A DNA stretch of 7,018 nt from Thermodesulfatator sp. (GTDB lineage: Bacteria; Desulfobacterota; Dissulfuribacteria; Dissulfuribacterales; QOAL01): positions 1 through 7,018 of the forward strand of contig QOAL01000100.1 in assembly GCA_003978135.1 (NCBI GenBank). The letters run 5' to 3'. The notes beneath the pieces are model-generated. The model made no database searches. It was not told the DNA's origin and worked only from the letters and a program-made list of their open reading frames with translations. The translations under genes were made by a program, and so were the position numbers. Below are positions 5,642 through 7,018 of the stretch, piece by piece (the stretch's first letter is position 1; every line of letters begins with the position of its first letter).

Positions 5642-7015
5642 GTGAAACCAAAGGAAAGGATGGCCATAGAACGCCACAAGCCCAGGGAACTTCCACCAGA
5701 GGTGAGAATAAAAAATTTTGACGAGATAGTTTCAGGCTATGACCCGGAAACTGCAAAGATGGAAGCGGAACGATGTCTTCAATGCAAAAAACCCGGGTGC
5801 CGGAACGGCTGTCCTCTCCACAATGACATACCAACCTTCATAAGGCTGCTCAGGGAAGGAGACATCGAACAGGCCTACTGGACCATCAGAAAAACCAGTT
5901 CTATGCCGGCAATATGCTCAAGGGTCTGTCCCCATGAATTCCAGTGCGAAGGCCACTGCATCAGGGCAAAGAAGGGAGAAGCCGTGGCCATTGGCATGCT
6001 TGAGCGCTTCATAGTGGACTGGATGGTGGAACATGGAAAAAATCTCATGGAACCTTGTGCCCTCCCCATAGGCAAGAAGGTGGCAATTATAGGCTCCGGT
6101 CCTGCAGGCATGACAGTTGCCTATAATCTTGCCCACAAGGGTGTAAAATGTACCATCTTCGATTCCCTCCCGGTCCTGGGCGGAATGCTTTCCGTTGGAA
6201 TTCCTGCCTTCAGGCTTCCCAGGGATATTATAAAGGCCGAATTCGACGCACTTAAAAGCTGTGGCGTAGACATTATCGGCAACACCACCATTGGAAAGGA
6301 AAAAACCATACAGGATCTGAAAGATGACGGATATGATGCTGTATTTGTAGGCATCGGTGCTCACAGCAGCAGGAAACTCGGAATTCCAGGCGAGGACCTC
6401 AAGGGCGTAATGCACGGGGTTGACTACCTGAGGGAGGTGAACCTGGGTACCCACCTGGATCTTGGCCGCAGGGTGGTAGTTGTTGGCGGTGGTAACGTGG
6501 CCATAGACGTCGCACGCACTGCACTTCGCCTTGGCTCGGAAGATGTTTTCATCCTTTACAGGCGAACCAAAAAGGAAATGCCGGCCTCCCAGGCGGAAAT
6601 TCACCACATGGAAGAAGAGGGAGTGCGTGTTGAGTTTCTGGCTGCACCAGTGGCTATCCATGGCCAGGATGGACGACTCAACAAGATAGAATGTATCAGG
6701 ATGGAACTCGGCGAGCCTGATGAATCCGGAAGAAGAAGACCTGTACCAATCGAGGGGTCGAACTTCATGATCCAGGCTGACAGCATAATTGCTGCCATCA
6801 GCCAAAACGTGGACCCCACTGCTGTAAAAGGCCTGGATATCAAGAAAACCCCCTGGGGCACGTTTGAGGTGAACCAGGAAACGCTGCAAACCTCGATTCC
6901 CTGGATCTTTGCCGGTGGTGATGATGTCCTCGGGCCTCAGACAGTGGCAAAGGCAGCACACCAGGGAAGAATTGCCGCAAATTCCATAATGGATTTTATA
7001 GAGGGCAGGCTTTAA
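5642..7015 (+). CDS. gltA: NADPH-dependent glutamate synthase small-subunit-type iron-sulfur flavoprotein (GltA/GltD/NfnL family)
   Basis: This cytoplasmic flavoprotein passes electrons between NAD(P)H, FAD and iron-sulfur clusters. The 457-residue product is full length for the family. The N-terminal ferredoxin-like part holds two cysteine sets, C45-C48-C53-C57 and C92-C96-C102-C106, positioned for two [4Fe-4S] clusters. Next is the FAD-binding G-S-G-P-A-G (151-156) and a G-G-M-L-x-x-G-I-P segment (180-188). The NAD(P)H-binding V-G-G-G-N-V-A is at 281-287, and F-A-G-G-D (423-427) is the usual C-terminal FAD contact. The start is GTG with AAGGAG six bases ahead. It could be the single-subunit GltA-type glutamate synthase partner, the NfnL/NfnB subunit of electron-bifurcating ferredoxin:NADP oxidoreductase, or a sulfide dehydrogenase-like enzyme. 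No NfnS or GltB gene precedes it here. AAGGA at 7014-7018 hints at another gene just downstream. Confidence 0.9.
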   Translation: MKPKERMAIERHKPRELPPEVRIKNFDEIVSGYDPETAKMEAERCLQCKKPGCRNGCPLHNDIPTFIRLLREGDIEQAYWTIRKTSSMPAICSRVCPHEFQCEGHCIRAKKGEAVAIGMLERFIVDWMVEHGKNLMEPCALPIGKKVAIIGSGPAGMTVAYNLAHKGVKCTIFDSLPVLGGMLSVGIPAFRLPRDIIKAEFDALKSCGVDIIGNTTIGKEKTIQDLKDDGYDAVFVGIGAHSSRKLGIPGEDLKGVMHGVDYLREVNLGTHLDLGRRVVVVGGGNVAIDVARTALRLGSEDVFILYRRTKKEMPASQAEIHHMEEEGVRVEFLAAPVAIHGQDGRLNKIECIRMELGEPDESGRRRPVPIEGSNFMIQADSIIAAISQNVDPTAVKGLDIKKTPWGTFEVNQETLQTSIPWIFAGGDDVLGPQTVAKAAHQGRIAANSIMDFIEGRL

Positions 7016-7018
7016 GGA

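Noticed and set aside
5160..5645. 161-codon plus-strand frame, and a hydrophobic 72-codon frame at 5374-5592
   Set aside because: Both run antisense to the hydrolase start and the small cysteine-rich gene. The hydrophobic look comes from reading Glu/Lys-rich codons backwards.
5918..6961. Long open frame (347 codons) on the minus strand opposite gltA
   Set aside because: It is wholly antisense to a gene with complete catalytic motifs, has no recognisable domain or ribosome site, and its residues look like the mirror of gltA codon bias.
1..7018. CRISPR array, tRNA, insertion sequence, toxin-antitoxin or defence genes
   Set aside because: I looked for regularly spaced repeats, cloverleaf-like segments, transposase motifs and paired small genes and saw none. 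The window reads as housekeeping and metabolic genes.

Overview
The window looks like an ordinary chromosomal stretch of a Gram-negative (diderm), probably anaerobic bacterium. The diderm call rests on a full-length LptD, the outer-membrane lipopolysaccharide translocon. The protein styles (an extended CDP-alcohol phosphatidyltransferase, a type-2 dGTPase-like HD protein, a GltA/NfnL-type iron-sulfur flavoprotein and a small four-cysteine protein) remind me of Desulfobacterota (the former Deltaproteobacteria). That assignment is inference from memory and was not searched.

Layout, left to right. (1) 2-901, plus strand: the 3' part of a pgsA-like CDP-alcohol phosphatidyltransferase, cut by the window edge just after the start of its catalytic motif. 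It carries a long extra membrane region at the C-terminus and an intrinsic terminator built into its last codons. (2) 957-2060, plus: a dGTPase-family HD phosphohydrolase. It appears to have its own sigma70-like promoter, placed so close that the mRNA would be leaderless or nearly so. (3) 2057-4261, plus: lptD, overlapping dgt by four bases (GTGA) and so probably translationally coupled. (4) 4262-4532: a gap between convergent genes that is dominated by an imperfect inverted repeat of about 31 nt per arm with nested inner stems. (5) 5562-4533, minus strand: a two-gene unit, a 65-residue cysteine-rich protein followed with a 17-base overlap by a metallo-beta-lactamase-fold hydrolase of the COG1237 (MJ0301-like) type. 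(6) A 79-base divergent control region. (7) 5642-7015, plus: a complete GltA/GltD/NfnL-type NADPH oxidoreductase with two iron-sulfur cysteine sets, an FAD site and an NAD(P)H site.

Functionally, the first block joins envelope work (phospholipid synthesis, LPS export) with nucleotide-pool control. The second block is a small divergent locus whose hydrolase and cysteine-rich partner have no firm substrate. The GltA-like protein is a redox flavoprotein for which neither a large GltB-type subunit nor an NfnS-type partner is visible on its 5' side. I see no CRISPR array, no tRNA or rRNA, no transposase and no defence system. The most unusual items are the terminator-promoter-leaderless junction before dgt, the structured inverted repeat after lptD, the extra membrane region on the phosphatidyltransferase, and the small cysteine-rich protein coupled to the hydrolase.
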